Assembly (NCBI GenBank): GCA_021773295.1
Contig: JAJFKI010000035.1
Coordinates: forward strand, 1 to 47,832
Length of the DNA: 47,832 bases
Direction: 5' to 3'
Origin: Gammaproteobacteria bacterium
Lineage (GTDB): Bacteria > Pseudomonadota > Gammaproteobacteria > UBA1113
This document shows positions 26,843-37,091 of this stretch, piece after piece (the stretch's first letter is position 1; each line of letters starts with the position of its first letter). The notes beneath the pieces are model-generated. The model was given only the letters and a program-made list of their open reading frames with translations, was not told the origin of the DNA and did not search any database. Made by a program: the position numbers and the translations under genes.

Positions 26843-28285
26843 GTGAGAGCATTAACAAATTTAATACAATTACAAAAAACTAGAAAAAAATTGTTACTCC
26901 TATCACTTGATTGGACACGTCCTAAAGATCCGCCTCTGTCCCTGGGCCAAGCCTCCATTGTAGCAAAACTGAATCAAGCAAAGATCCCCGTTGAGCATAA
27001 AGCGTGGGCCGTTAATCATGAAAGCTTTCGTATCGATGATGTGCTTGAGTTTGTGATGGCGAATGCCGGCGTTGGTGTTGACTTAGCCTTAGGGGCTTTT
27101 GTATGGCATGAGCCTCATACACAAGTGCTGCTTGATACCTTAAAGCGCAATCAGTTTCCAGGAAAAATTATTCTAGGTGGGCCACAAGTCAGTTATACAA
27201 AAGAAGGGTTAGAGCAATACTATCCTCAGGCGGATGTATTTGTTCGAGGTTATGGAGAAGATGCTTTGGCATCACTATTTTTATCTGAGTTAGAGCAGCC
27301 GCTGATCGCGGGTGTCCATTATGCAGGAGAACCCGATCTTGGTTTGTCTGCAAACATCGAGTTAGATGCTTTACCTTCACCGTATTTAACAGGCATTATT
27401 AAGCCCCAAGCTTTCATTCGCTGGGAAACACAACGCGGCTGTCCTTTTCGATGTTCTTTTTGCCAACACCGAGAATCAGATACCAGTATGGTGCGTCGCC
27501 AACTGCCTTATTCTCGTGTTATGCAAGAAACACAATGGATTTTAAAGAATCCAATCATTCAAGATATTGCGGTTTTGGATCCAACTTTTAACTCTGGTCC
27601 ACATTACATGGATATTCTCAATGAAATGATCAAGGGGAAATATAGCGGTAAACTTGCGCTGCAATGTCGTGTCGAGATGGTCAGAGATGAATTTTTAGAG
27701 GCGGTAGAAGCGCTGAATGAAACGGCTCAGGTTGTGTTAGAATTTGGCTTACAGACAATTCATAAACAAGAAGCCAAAATTATACAACGTCCTAATAATA
27801 TGCCAAAAGTAGGGCGGGTTTTATCAGAAACGAAACGACGCAATATTGCGACAGAAGTATCTTTAATCTTTGGTTTGCCCGGCCAAACAGTTTCATCCTT
27901 TCAAGCATCGATTGATTATTGTAAAGCGCTTGGCGTGCCTACCATTTATGCTTATCCGTTGATGTTGTTACGAGGGACGCCGCTGCATTCAGAAAAGCAA
28001 ACACTGGGTTTAATTGAGTCTAGCGATTTAAATATTAATGTTGACCGTGTGCAAGAGAATATCCCACATGTTGTGTCTAGTCCTAGCTTTAGCGACGAAG
28101 AATGGCGCATGATGGCAGCAAGGGCTGAAGGATTGGATCAATATAATCTTGATAACTCAGTAGAATCTGCAGCGGTGCGTGGGAAAATGCAATCAACGCT
28201 TACCGCTACATCATTTTGGCATGGTAGAGATCAGCAAAAATCCGATGAGTCGGAAGGTAGTAGTCCTCATATCCATCGTATTTAA
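26843..28285 (+). CDS. B12-binding-type radical SAM protein
   Basis: Protein of 480 residues starting at GTG with GGGAG upstream. An N-terminal Rossmann-like domain (about 15-160) has the cobalamin-binding-domain layout, with IILGGPQVSY and VFVRGYGEDAL. The radical SAM cluster is Cys200, Cys204 and Cys207 (GCPFRCSFCQ), followed by the usual TIM-barrel elements, including FGLQTIHKQ and SLIFGLPGQT. Substrate is unknown, and members methylate or rearrange diverse molecules. No B12-binding DxHxxG motif is obvious, so cobalamin dependence is uncertain. It converges on wrbA with a 9-bp gap. Confidence 0.85.
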   Translation: MRALTNLIQLQKTRKKLLLLSLDWTRPKDPPLSLGQASIVAKLNQAKIPVEHKAWAVNHESFRIDDVLEFVMANAGVGVDLALGAFVWHEPHTQVLLDTLKRNQFPGKIILGGPQVSYTKEGLEQYYPQADVFVRGYGEDALASLFLSELEQPLIAGVHYAGEPDLGLSANIELDALPSPYLTGIIKPQAFIRWETQRGCPFRCSFCQHRESDTSMVRRQLPYSRVMQETQWILKNPIIQDIAVLDPTFNSGPHYMDILNEMIKGKYSGKLALQCRVEMVRDEFLEAVEALNETAQVVLEFGLQTIHKQEAKIIQRPNNMPKVGRVLSETKRRNIATEVSLIFGLPGQTVSSFQASIDYCKALGVPTIYAYPLMLLRGTPLHSEKQTLGLIESSDLNINVDRVQENIPHVVSSPSFSDEEWRMMAARAEGLDQYNLDNSVESAAVRGKMQSTLTATSFWHGRDQQKSDESEGSSPHIHRI

Positions 28286-28294
28286 ATGTTAACG

Positions 28295-29246
<952 letters not shown>

Positions 29247-29349
29247 TGTAGATCCTTCAGATGGTTCGCATGTTCGCCAAATTACCTTATACTTGTGTTT
29301 GAGGTCAAGGGGTGGTTAAAAAAGGATGCTACTAAATGGAAGTTAAGGA

Positions 29350-30576
29350 ATGAATGTAATACTTCGAAAATTGTATCGCTTTGCTTATTTTTGTTGGCAT
29401 GTCTGTAAGCGGTTTTTTAAAGATGATTGTATGTATCGTGCGTCGGCATTGACTTATACGACGTTGCTCGCTTTAGTACCTTTGATGACCGTCGGCTTTT
29501 CTATTTTTATGGCTGTTCCGAAGTTCAAGGACTGGGGCTTTGATGTGCAGAATTTTATTTTTAATAATTTTGTGCCTGAGTCGGGAAAAGTGGTGCAGTC
29601 TTATCTGCAAGGGTTCGTGCAGCAAGCTCATAATTTATCACTCATTGGTATGGTGTTTTTAGTGGTGACGGCCGTGCTTATGTTATTCACCATCGAGCAA
29701 ACCTTAAATCATATTTGGCGAGTGGATAATCCCAGGCGGGGGATGCGGGCTTTTTTAATGTACTGGGCAATACTCACAATATCACCCTTATTAGTAGGTG
29801 CCAGCATAGCCTTGAGTACTTATTTTATGTCGTTGAATATTGTGGCAACGACGATTCAAAACGTGGGCTTTTCCGGCTTTTTATTACCGTTAATTCCCTT
29901 TGTGCTGTTAGTGATTGCTTTCACAATCTTATACTCCGCCATTCCCAACTGTAAAGTGCCTGTACGCTTTTCCGTGTTGGGCGCTATTTTTGCCGCCGTC
30001 TTATTCAGCGCTGCAAAATATGGCTTTACTTTATATTTAACAAATTTTCCTACCTATAAATTACTCTACGGTACCTTTGCCGTTGTGCCCATTTTCCTAA
30101 TATGGGTTTATTTAATTTGGCTCATTATTTTATTTGGCGCAGAGTTAACTCACAGTCTAACCTTTCGCCATATCCTCATCCCAGAGCGCACGGTTGATGG
30201 CTTTACCCATGCTTTTTTGTGGTTAGGATATTTATGGCAAGCACAACAACAAGGACGGGTCTTAGGCATTCAAGACTTAGCAAAAATGGATAAATTAGGT
30301 TACCAAGTTTCACCGGAAAAATTATTAAGACGCTTACTCGACAGTAAACTCATTGCTAAAACCCCGAGTGGTAATTACTTTTTAAAACGGGACTTAAGTA
30401 CATTAAGTTTATTAGAGTTCCATTACTTAATTCCATGGACGCTACCCAAAGCAGTTCCCGCAGAAGTAAAAAATCCATGGTGTAAACCATTAGATGCGTG
30501 TTTACAGCAAGTGGATGGTTTTTTACAACAAAAAGCCTCCATGCCCTTATCAGAGTTTTATAATCCTAGCGATTAG
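29350..30576 (+). CDS. YihY/BrkB family inner-membrane protein
   Basis: Protein of 408 residues with six predicted membrane helices in residues 30-265 and a cytoplasmic winged-helix-like tail. Family motifs are YRASALTYTTLLALVPLM, FLVVTAVLMLFTIEQTLN and GAELTHSL. Older annotations as ribonuclease BN are wrong for this family. The real role is unknown. A five-codon reading frame (29336-29353, MEVKE) with AAGGA upstream overlaps the start by ATGA and could couple translation, since the ATG itself has poor Shine-Dalgarno spacing. It ends 2 bp from the convergent proS. Confidence 0.88.
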   Translation: MNVILRKLYRFAYFCWHVCKRFFKDDCMYRASALTYTTLLALVPLMTVGFSIFMAVPKFKDWGFDVQNFIFNNFVPESGKVVQSYLQGFVQQAHNLSLIGMVFLVVTAVLMLFTIEQTLNHIWRVDNPRRGMRAFLMYWAILTISPLLVGASIALSTYFMSLNIVATTIQNVGFSGFLLPLIPFVLLVIAFTILYSAIPNCKVPVRFSVLGAIFAAVLFSAAKYGFTLYLTNFPTYKLLYGTFAVVPIFLIWVYLIWLIILFGAELTHSLTFRHILIPERTVDGFTHAFLWLGYLWQAQQQGRVLGIQDLAKMDKLGYQVSPEKLLRRLLDSKLIAKTPSGNYFLKRDLSTLSLLEFHYLIPWTLPKAVPAEVKNPWCKPLDACLQQVDGFLQQKASMPLSEFYNPSD

Positions 30577-30578
30577 TA

Positions 30579-32273
30579 CTAAAAAATATTAATAACATCT
30601 TCCAATGCAAGCAACTCAGCCTCTTCACCCGTTCGAGCTTTATATTCAACTTGTCCCTCTTTTAAATGTCGCTCGCCGATGACAATGCGATGCGGGATAC
30701 CAATTAGATCCATATCGGCGAATTTAACACCGGGGCGTTCGTCGCGGTCGTCAAGCAATACGTCGATGCCGCGTTGTTGTAGTTCTTTATAAAGATTTTC
30801 AGCAGCGGTTTGTACATCAGGTGATTTATGCGCATTAATAGGCACGATGGCGACTTTAAAGGGTGCCATTGGTTCTGGCCAAATGATGCCTCTGTCATCG
30901 TTGTTTTGTTCAATAGCCGCGCCTAAGATTCTCGACACACCAATGCCGTAGCATCCCATGTACATTGGGATGGCTTTGCCGTTTTCGTTTAACACGGTGG
31001 CATTCAGTGCTTTACTGTATTTTCGGCCCAGCTGGAAAATGTGTCCGACTTCAATGCCGCGAGTAAATGCTAAGCTGCCTTTGCCATCGGGGCTTATATC
31101 ACCTTCAATTACTTTGCGTAAGTCAAATACGGCAGGTTCTACGCAGTCACGTCCCCAATTAACATAGTTAAAGTGAGCATCGTTTTTATTAGCACCACAG
31201 ACAAAATCAGATAAGATGGCCGCATCTCTATCGGCAATGATTGGAACACCATTTAAATTAACAGGGCCTAGGTAACCAGGGTTGGCGCCGAAGGCAGCGA
31301 TGATGTCTTCATCACTGGCAAAGGTGAGTGGTGTTTGTACCAGTGGATGTTTTTCTGCTTTTACTTCATTTAATTCATGATCGCCACGTAATACTAAGGC
31401 AACGAGGCTGTCTTTCTCACCCTTAACCACCAGCAGTTTAACCGATTGCTCGGGAGGCAGTTTCATAAATTCACTGACGTCTTTTATGGTTGTTTTGCCT
31501 GGAGTTGCGATTTCTTCTAATGCCTTTTTTGGTTCGGCTCTGCTTGCGGTTGGCGCAAGGCAGGTGGCTAATTCCATATTGGCCACATAATCACTGTCGG
31601 TGCTGTAAACTACGGTGTCTTCACCGGTGTCGGCGAGTACTTGGAACTCATGAGAATAACTACCCCCAATACTACCCGTGTCTGCCAGCACGGGTTTAAA
31701 ACTTAAACCTAAGCGGGTGAAAATAGAAGAGTAAGTCGCATGCATCACGTCATAAGTTTCTTGTAGTGAAACCTCTGAGGCATGGAATGAATACGCATCT
31801 TTCATTAAAAATTCTCGGGAGCGCATCACACCAAAACGTGGGCGAATTTCATCGCGGAATTTTGTTTGGATTTGGAAAAAATTAATGGGTAATTGTTTAT
31901 AACTGCGTAATTCTTTACGCATGATGTCAGTGATGACTTCTTCATGGGTAGGGCCAAAGCAGAAATCCCGTTGATGCCTGTCTTTGATTTTCAATAATAA
32001 GGGGCCATACTCTTCCCAACGGCCGGACTCTTCCCACAGTTCAGAGGGTTGGATGGACGGCATCAGGATTTCAATGGCACCGCTTTTTGTCATTTCTTCT
32101 CGCACCACCTGGGCAACTTTTTGCAGTACACGTAAACCAAGAGGCAACCAGTTGTAAAGACCTGATCCTAGGCGGCGAATCATGCCCGCGCGTAACATTA
32201 ATTGATGACTTAGAATTTCAGCATCAGTTGGGGTTTCTTTGAGGGTTGCTAGTAAATACTGGCTGGTTTTCAT
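30579..32273 (-). CDS. proS: Prolyl-tRNA synthetase
   Basis: Class II synthetase of 564 residues, the bacterial type with an editing insertion. Motif 2 surroundings are [17 protein letters not shown]. The editing domain spans about 230-390. Motif 3 is [13 protein letters not shown], followed by the anticodon-binding domain ([15 protein letters not shown]). The length is normal. It is divergent from fmdB across about 315 bp. Confidence 0.97.
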   Translation of the reverse strand: MKTSQYLLATLKETPTDAEILSHQLMLRAGMIRRLGSGLYNWLPLGLRVLQKVAQVVREEMTKSGAIEILMPSIQPSELWEESGRWEEYGPLLLKIKDRHQRDFCFGPTHEEVITDIMRKELRSYKQLPINFFQIQTKFRDEIRPRFGVMRSREFLMKDAYSFHASEVSLQETYDVMHATYSSIFTRLGLSFKPVLADTGSIGGSYSHEFQVLADTGEDTVVYSTDSDYVANMELATCLAPTASRAEPKKALEEIATPGKTTIKDVSEFMKLPPEQSVKLLVVKGEKDSLVALVLRGDHELNEVKAEKHPLVQTPLTFASDEDIIAAFGANPGYLGPVNLNGVPIIADRDAAILSDFVCGANKNDAHFNYVNWGRDCVEPAVFDLRKVIEGDISPDGKGSLAFTRGIEVGHIFQLGRKYSKALNATVLNENGKAIPMYMGCYGIGVSRILGAAIEQNNDDRGIIWPEPMAPFKVAIVPINAHKSPDVQTAAENLYKELQQRGIDVLLDDRDERPGVKFADMDLIGIPHRIVIGERHLKEGQVEYKARTGEEAELLALEDVINIF

Positions 32274-32438
32274 CGTGACCTCTGATTTTAACGTTGAACA
32301 AAGAAAGGGATTGTAACATAGGAATTTTGCTCTCGCCCAGCAAACAAGGCGGATAGCTCATTACATTTTTCGTTGGGTTCGCTTGTTTCGATGAGTACTG
32401 CTTGAGAAGTAAGTGGTGAAATTCCGTATTTTTTCGAA

Positions 32439-32467
32439 TTGCTTCATCTTTATTCGATCGGTATAAT
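32439..32467 (+). promoter_or_regulatory. Sigma70-like promoter for fmdB-DUF502
   Basis: TTGCTT (32439-32444) and a perfect TATAAT (32462-32467) are 17 bp apart, in the 315-bp gap between proS and fmdB. The leader would be about 115 nt. The remaining gap holds the proS promoter region, and no other feature is seen in it. Confidence 0.6.
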
Positions 32468-32588
32468 CCCTCCACATGGGTCATAGTATGTTTTTAAATA
32501 TAGAAAGATTATCCTAAAGTCGTTTAAAACACCGTGTGAAACGGATTTACTAGCGGGTTTTATGGGTGTTTTTTTGGAGGAGTGGTTA

Positions 32589-32870
32589 ATGCCGATTTTT
32601 GAATATGTTTGTCCTGAGTGTGGGCATGAGTTGGAGGCTTTGCAAAAAGTGGGGGCCCAGCCTTTGAAAGAATGCCCTAAGTGTCATAAGGATGCTTTGA
32701 CAAAGAAACTTTCTGCGCCCCCATTCCATTTGAAGGGTACGGGGTGGTATGCTACAGACTTTAAGGATAAGGGTAAGAAGCCTAAAGCAGAGGTGACAGA
32801 GGGTAGTAAGGATAAGAAAAGCGAGAGTAGCAGTAAGGACTCCAGCTCTAAAAGTACAGAAAAAGAATAA
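32589..32870 (+). CDS. FmdB family zinc-ribbon protein
   Basis: Protein of 93 residues with a single zinc ribbon: Cys8, Cys11, Cys29 and Cys32 (MPIFEYVCPECGHELE then ECPKCH). The remainder is a Lys/Ser tail. The family has regulatory annotations but no firm function. The start at 32589 has GGAGGAG just upstream. An earlier in-frame ATG at 32562 contains that site and is rejected. It sits with DUF502 as in many gammaproteobacteria, where aspS normally follows. Here an element and ppsA follow instead. Confidence 0.9.
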   Translation: MPIFEYVCPECGHELEALQKVGAQPLKECPKCHKDALTKKLSAPPFHLKGTGWYATDFKDKGKKPKAEVTEGSKDKKSESSSKDSSSKSTEKE

Positions 32871-32883
32871 TGTAGGAGCATAT

Positions 32884-33483
32884 ATGCACAAATTTAGGAG
32901 TTATCTTATCGGGGGCTTGGTGGTTTGGCTGCCGATTATTGTGACCTTGTTTGTGTTACGTTTTCTTATCGATTTACTCGATGGCATTTTGCGCTTACTC
33001 CCACAAAAATATCAACCTGATGTTCTCTTTGGGGTACACATCCCTGGTCTGGGTGTGATCATTTCTTTAATTGTTTTGATATTAACGGGCATCGCTGTCA
33101 CCAATTTTTTAGGCAAAAAATTAGTGGTGATTTGGGAAGCTATTGTTTCTCGTATTCCTCTTGTGCGTTCAATTCACTCTGGCGTGAAGCAAGTCTTGCA
33201 TTCCGTATTGACGCCTGGGGGGCCTTCTTTTCGTAAAGTATTATTGGTGGAGTATCCGCGGCGAGAAATGTGGAGTATTGCTTTTCAAACGGGTAAAGTG
33301 AGCCCGAAAGTAGGGGCGATGTTGGATGAAGATTTGCTGACGATCTTTGTACCGACCACCCCTAATCCTACCTCTGGCTTTTTAATGGTCATTCCACGCA
33401 AGGATGCCATTGAATTGGATTTGTCGGTGGATGAGGCATTAAAAATGGTTATATCTTTAGGGGTGGTACAGCCGGATCACTAA
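32884..33483 (+). CDS. DUF502 family membrane protein
   Basis: Protein of 199 residues with two membrane helices, at about 9-32 and 52-75, and a soluble C-terminal domain. Family motifs include GGLVVWLPIIVTLFVL, IPLVRSIHSGVKQV and FVPTTPNPTSGFLM. Function is unknown. It lies 13 bp after fmdB and is probably cotranscribed with it. Confidence 0.92.
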   Translation: MHKFRSYLIGGLVVWLPIIVTLFVLRFLIDLLDGILRLLPQKYQPDVLFGVHIPGLGVIISLIVLILTGIAVTNFLGKKLVVIWEAIVSRIPLVRSIHSGVKQVLHSVLTPGGPSFRKVLLVEYPRREMWSIAFQTGKVSPKVGAMLDEDLLTIFVPTTPNPTSGFLMVIPRKDAIELDLSVDEALKMVISLGVVQPDH

Positions 33484-33503
33484 AAGATTGGTTTTTTGTT
33501 GCC

Positions 33504-33598
33504 GCCTCTTCGTCTGGGCACGCCTTACTACCAATGGCTCGGCGATCTGCAGCCGTCTCTGCGTTATTTGGTATTAAGGCGTGCCCAGACGAAGAGGC
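33504..33598. repeat. Palindromic element C between DUF502 and ppsA
   Basis: A 24-bp arm beginning GCCTCTTCGTCTGGGCACGC (33504-33527) is exactly complementary to 33575-33598, and pairing continues inward with one mismatch to 33535/33567. The centre includes CTGCAG. One strand is open in the ppsA frame, giving a spurious N-terminal extension that starts at an ATG at 33534. It may also terminate the fmdB-DUF502 transcript. Confidence 0.85.
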
Positions 33599-33646
33599 TA
33601 TATGGTCTAATCTCTTACGTGTTCTGCTTTTTAATGCTGTATGGAT

Positions 33647-33654
33647 GGAGGGAG
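33647..33654 (+). promoter_or_regulatory. Ribosome binding site deciding the ppsA start
   Basis: GGAGGGAG lies 2 bp before an ATG pair at 33657/33660. Spacing suits the second ATG best. It rules out the upstream ATG at 33534, which sits in a repeat. Confidence 0.7.
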
Positions 33655-33656
33655 TT

Positions 33657-36014
33657 ATGATGTTTGTGCTGGGATTTGATAGTGTTGGGATGAAGGATGT
33701 GCCTCAGGTGGGGGGTAAGAATGCTTCATTAGGGGAGATGATTACGCAGTTGGCACATTTGGGGATTAAAGTGCCGGGTGGTTTTGCTACGACTGCCAAT
33801 GCTTATCGAGAATTTCTTCGAGTTAATCAGTTAGAAGACAAAATTCATCAATTATTAGATCAATTGAATGTGGATGACGTGAAAGCGTTGCAGCAGGTGG
33901 GTAAAGCAATCCGAGGGGCGATTTTAGCAGGAGAATTACCCTCTGAATTACAGCAGGCGGTTGATGTTGCTTATCAAACAATGAATTTATCTTCTGAACA
34001 AACTGTCGCGGTACGATCGTCAGCGACGGCGGAGGATTTGCCAGAAGCTTCTTTTGCCGGGCAGCAAGATACTTTATTAAATGTCAGTGGCATTGATAAT
34101 ATCAAAGCAGCTATTAAAACAGTTTATGCTTCTTTATTTACTGACAGAGCCATTGTTTATCGGGCGCATCATCAATTCGATCATTTACAAATTGCCATGT
34201 CGGCAGGTGTCCAGCAAATGATTCGCAGTGATTTAGCCGCTAGTGGTGTGATGTTCACACTAGATACAGAGTCTGGGTTTGATCAAGTGGTGTTTATTAC
34301 CGGGGCTTATGGATTGGGTGAATCCATTGCGCAAGGGGAAGTAAGCCCCGATGAGTTTTATGTGCATAAGCCCATGTTAGCAGCGGGCAAGCAAGCAGTG
34401 ATTAAGCGCAAGCTTGGTACTAAGTCAGTGAAAATGGTGTACTCCGATTCTCAAGATGACCGCGTTAAAATGTTGAACGTAGACTCGGAGGAGTCGCAAC
34501 ATTTTTGCTTAACCGATGACGAAGTATTATTGCTGGCGAAGCAAGCGTTAGTGATCGAGTCACACTATGGTCGACCCATGGATATTGAATGGGCGAAAGA
34601 TGGTATCGACCATCAACTCTATATGATTCAAGCGAGGCCGGAAACCGTGAAAGCGGGTGCATCGAAACAGTATATTGTGCAATATCGTTTAACAGAAGAA
34701 GCGACGCCTTTGGTCTCAGGTAGTAGCGTGGGGCAAAAGATAGGCCAGGGTGTGGCGCGAGTGATTCATTCGCCCAATGATATGGAAAGCTTACAGCCGG
34801 GCGAAGTATTAGTTGCCCAAATTACTGATCCTGATTGGGAGCCAGTAATGAAACGAGCCTCTGCGATTGTCACTAATCGCGGTGGGCGTACTTGTCATGC
34901 GGCAATTGTTGCCCGTGAATTAGGGATCCCAGCGATTGTGGGTTGTCATACGGCGACCGACGTTGTTCATAGTGGGGATGAAATTACCGTATCCTGTGCC
35001 GAGGGGGAAACAGGACACGTTTATCCTGGTTTGATAGCATTTGAAAAAACGAAAACAGAAATTAAAAAGCTGCCCAAACTTCCCGTTAAATTATTAATGA
35101 ATTTAGCCAATCCTGAGCAAGCGTTTACTCATCAATTTTTACCGAATGCTGGTATTGGTTTAGCGCGTTTGGAGTTTATCATTAGTAATATGATTGGCAT
35201 GCATCCCAATGCCTTACTCAACATCAACGCTATGCCGCAAGCGATTAAAGAAGAAATTTTAAAACGAACGGCAGCCTATGCCTCGCCGGTTGAATACTAC
35301 ATTGAGAAATTAGCGGAGGGTATTGCTACCATTGCAGCGGCATTTTATCCAAAGAATATTATTGTGCGCTTTTCTGATTTTAAATCCAATGAGTATGCTA
35401 ACTTATTGGGAGGCGCACAATTTGAGCCTGAAGAAGAGAACCCTATGCTCGGGTATCGCGGTGCTTCGCGGTATGTGGCAGGTAATTTTAAACCTTGTTT
35501 TGCCTTGGAGTGTGAAGCCATCAAACGAGTGCGGGAACAAAAGGGTTTAACCAATACGCAAGTAATGTTTCCTTTCGTGCGCACCATAAGAGAAGCAGCG
35601 CGTTTGACTGACTTGATTAAGGAACATGGCATTGAGCGCGGTAAAGATGGTTTGAAAGTGTATATGATGTGTGAAATTCCGGCTAATGCTTTGTTAGCGG
35701 AACAGTTTTTAGAATTTTTTGATGGTTATTCCATTGGGTCGAATGATTTGACGCAATTAACGCTGGGGCTCGATAGAGATTCATCACTAGTTGCAGAATT
35801 GTTTGATGAGCGTAATGCGGCGGTGAAAGTCTTATTAAAACAAATCATTTCAACGTGTAAGCGGATGAATAAATACGTTGGTATTTGTGGGCAAGGGCCG
35901 TCTGATCATTTAGATTTAGCGAAATGGCTGGTGGATGAAGGTATTGAAAGTTTGTCTTTGACGCCGGATACGATTGTTGAAACATGGATGAAGTTGGGGA
36001 AAAGTGGGGCTTAG
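33657..36014 (+). CDS. ppsA: Phosphoenolpyruvate synthase
   Basis: Makes PEP from pyruvate and ATP, allowing gluconeogenesis from amino acids and pyruvate, a usual carbon diet for intracellular bacteria. The protein has 785 residues. It shows the N-terminal ATP-grasp domain (VGGKNASLGEM, VRSSATAEDLPEASFAGQQ), the phospho-histidine His414 in GGRTCHAAIVAREL, and the catalytic Cys744 in GICGQGPSDH. These match the E. coli positions with a small offset. The start is 33657 or 33660. A longer frame from 33534 is encoded by element C. Palindrome D follows 30 bp after the stop. Confidence 0.95.
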   Translation: MMFVLGFDSVGMKDVPQVGGKNASLGEMITQLAHLGIKVPGGFATTANAYREFLRVNQLEDKIHQLLDQLNVDDVKALQQVGKAIRGAILAGELPSELQQAVDVAYQTMNLSSEQTVAVRSSATAEDLPEASFAGQQDTLLNVSGIDNIKAAIKTVYASLFTDRAIVYRAHHQFDHLQIAMSAGVQQMIRSDLAASGVMFTLDTESGFDQVVFITGAYGLGESIAQGEVSPDEFYVHKPMLAAGKQAVIKRKLGTKSVKMVYSDSQDDRVKMLNVDSEESQHFCLTDDEVLLLAKQALVIESHYGRPMDIEWAKDGIDHQLYMIQARPETVKAGASKQYIVQYRLTEEATPLVSGSSVGQKIGQGVARVIHSPNDMESLQPGEVLVAQITDPDWEPVMKRASAIVTNRGGRTCHAAIVARELGIPAIVGCHTATDVVHSGDEITVSCAEGETGHVYPGLIAFEKTKTEIKKLPKLPVKLLMNLANPEQAFTHQFLPNAGIGLARLEFIISNMIGMHPNALLNINAMPQAIKEEILKRTAAYASPVEYYIEKLAEGIATIAAAFYPKNIIVRFSDFKSNEYANLLGGAQFEPEEENPMLGYRGASRYVAGNFKPCFALECEAIKRVREQKGLTNTQVMFPFVRTIREAARLTDLIKEHGIERGKDGLKVYMMCEIPANALLAEQFLEFFDGYSIGSNDLTQLTLGLDRDSSLVAELFDERNAAVKVLLKQIISTCKRMNKYVGICGQGPSDHLDLAKWLVDEGIESLSLTPDTIVETWMKLGKSGA

Positions 36015-36043
36015 GGGTGATTTTTTTTGGTTGTGAGTGTTTG

Positions 36044-36165
36044 CTATTTTTTCAGGGTCGAAGGGCTTATCGTAAACACGCCGTAAATACGTCCCTGTAG
36101 GCTCTGAACCGACATCCCTGTCGCTTAAGGTTTACGATAAGCCCTTCGACCCTGAAAAAATAGCG
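36044..36165. repeat. Palindromic element D after ppsA
   Basis: A 35-bp arm beginning GCTATTTTTTCAGGGTCGAA (36044-36078) has an exact complement at 36131-36165, with a 52-bp centre containing CCCTGTAGGCTCTGAACC. It is unrelated in sequence to the other palindromes. Position suggests it also terminates ppsA. The 36015-36209 gap holds nothing else. Confidence 0.85.
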
Positions 36166-36209
36166 TCGAGAGCAGCTCACTTTTTAGGGTGAGTAGAGTG
36201 TGGAAAGGA

Positions 36210-37043
36210 TCATCCCGGCCTAAACAGAGGGTTAGGGTGGGGGGTTAATCTGATGGCTTGCTCTTCACAGTCTTTTATCCATCTATCTGAAATTAAGTAT
36301 CGGTATTCTTTGAAACGGGCGTGAGCGATTTTGTCAGAGGCGTCTTCTGGGGCTAGGGCTGGGTGGCACATGATGAGGCCGTTATCTTTACAGGATGTCA
36401 AAAAGCGTTTGAAAAGAGTGGGGTAGTCGCTTTGGGGATGGAAGTCGTAAATACCGGCGAAGCTGGTATTGTGAACGATGCTTAATTGGCGTAAGTGTTG
36501 TTTGAAGGTGCTTGCGCCGGTGTGGTTGATGATAAAACGTTTTACGGCGTAGGGGCCTTCGGTGGTTAAGACTTGGCGGATGTAGGGTCTTTGTTGCTTA
36601 AAGGTTTGTTGGTAAATGTTTAAGAAAGCATCGCGGATCACGGGGAATTGATGAACGTGTTGATGGCCGTCGATGAAATCTGGGTAGCGGCCAAAAACGT
36701 TTTTAAAGGATTCTAGTTGTGCTTTAAACTCTTCTTCGACGGCTGCAATGAGGATGTGCCTCGCAAAGCATCTCAGTAATAATTTATTTAAAGAGAAAAA
36801 ACTTCTATCTTGACTGATACTTGGGGCAGCAGACAGCGCTTGGCCATGGGTGAGGTTAAAGTGTAGGCCAATAGCAGCGTCAGGACTTATTTGTTTTAAG
36901 ACAGCGCCGTGGCTGGGCCAGTTGGGTAAGTTGGTCATGCAACTGGTGGCTGTGATGCGCTGTTGGCTTAATAGCTCAATGATACCGGAGCTGATTTCAT
37001 CATTTTGGCCAAAATCATCGGCGCAGAGAATAATTGACTTCAA
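36210..37043 (-). CDS. YdjC/ChbG family deacetylase, NaxD-like
   Basis: Metal-dependent carbohydrate deacetylase of 277 residues. Metal and catalytic residues are Asp9/Asp10 (CADDFGQNDE), His61 (IGLHFNLTHG) and the cluster at His127-131 (DGHQHVHQFP). Family members remove acetyl groups from chito-oligosaccharides (ChbG), hopanoid intermediates (HpnK) or undecaprenyl-phosphate-GalNAc (Francisella NaxD). The GT39 and GT2 neighbours favour the NaxD-like role. A TTG at 37043 is taken as start, because the longer frame from 37121 overlaps the divergent gene and adds residues unlike the family. The last residues, TPHPNPLFRPG, look repeat-encoded. Confidence 0.8.
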   Translation of the reverse strand: MKSIILCADDFGQNDEISSGIIELLSQQRITATSCMTNLPNWPSHGAVLKQISPDAAIGLHFNLTHGQALSAAPSISQDRSFFSLNKLLLRCFARHILIAAVEEEFKAQLESFKNVFGRYPDFIDGHQHVHQFPVIRDAFLNIYQQTFKQQRPYIRQVLTTEGPYAVKRFIINHTGASTFKQHLRQLSIVHNTSFAGIYDFHPQSDYPTLFKRFLTSCKDNGLIMCHPALAPEDASDKIAHARFKEYRYLISDRWIKDCEEQAIRLTPHPNPLFRPG

Positions 37044-37091
37044 GGTTAAGAAAATCCTACAATTCGTACAATTAATTATTAGGATGCTACC

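Noticed and set aside
32224..32484. 86-codon minus-strand frame upstream of proS
   Set aside because: It overlaps the proS start, has no recognisable family and lies in the divergent promoter region. It looks like a chance frame in the leader.
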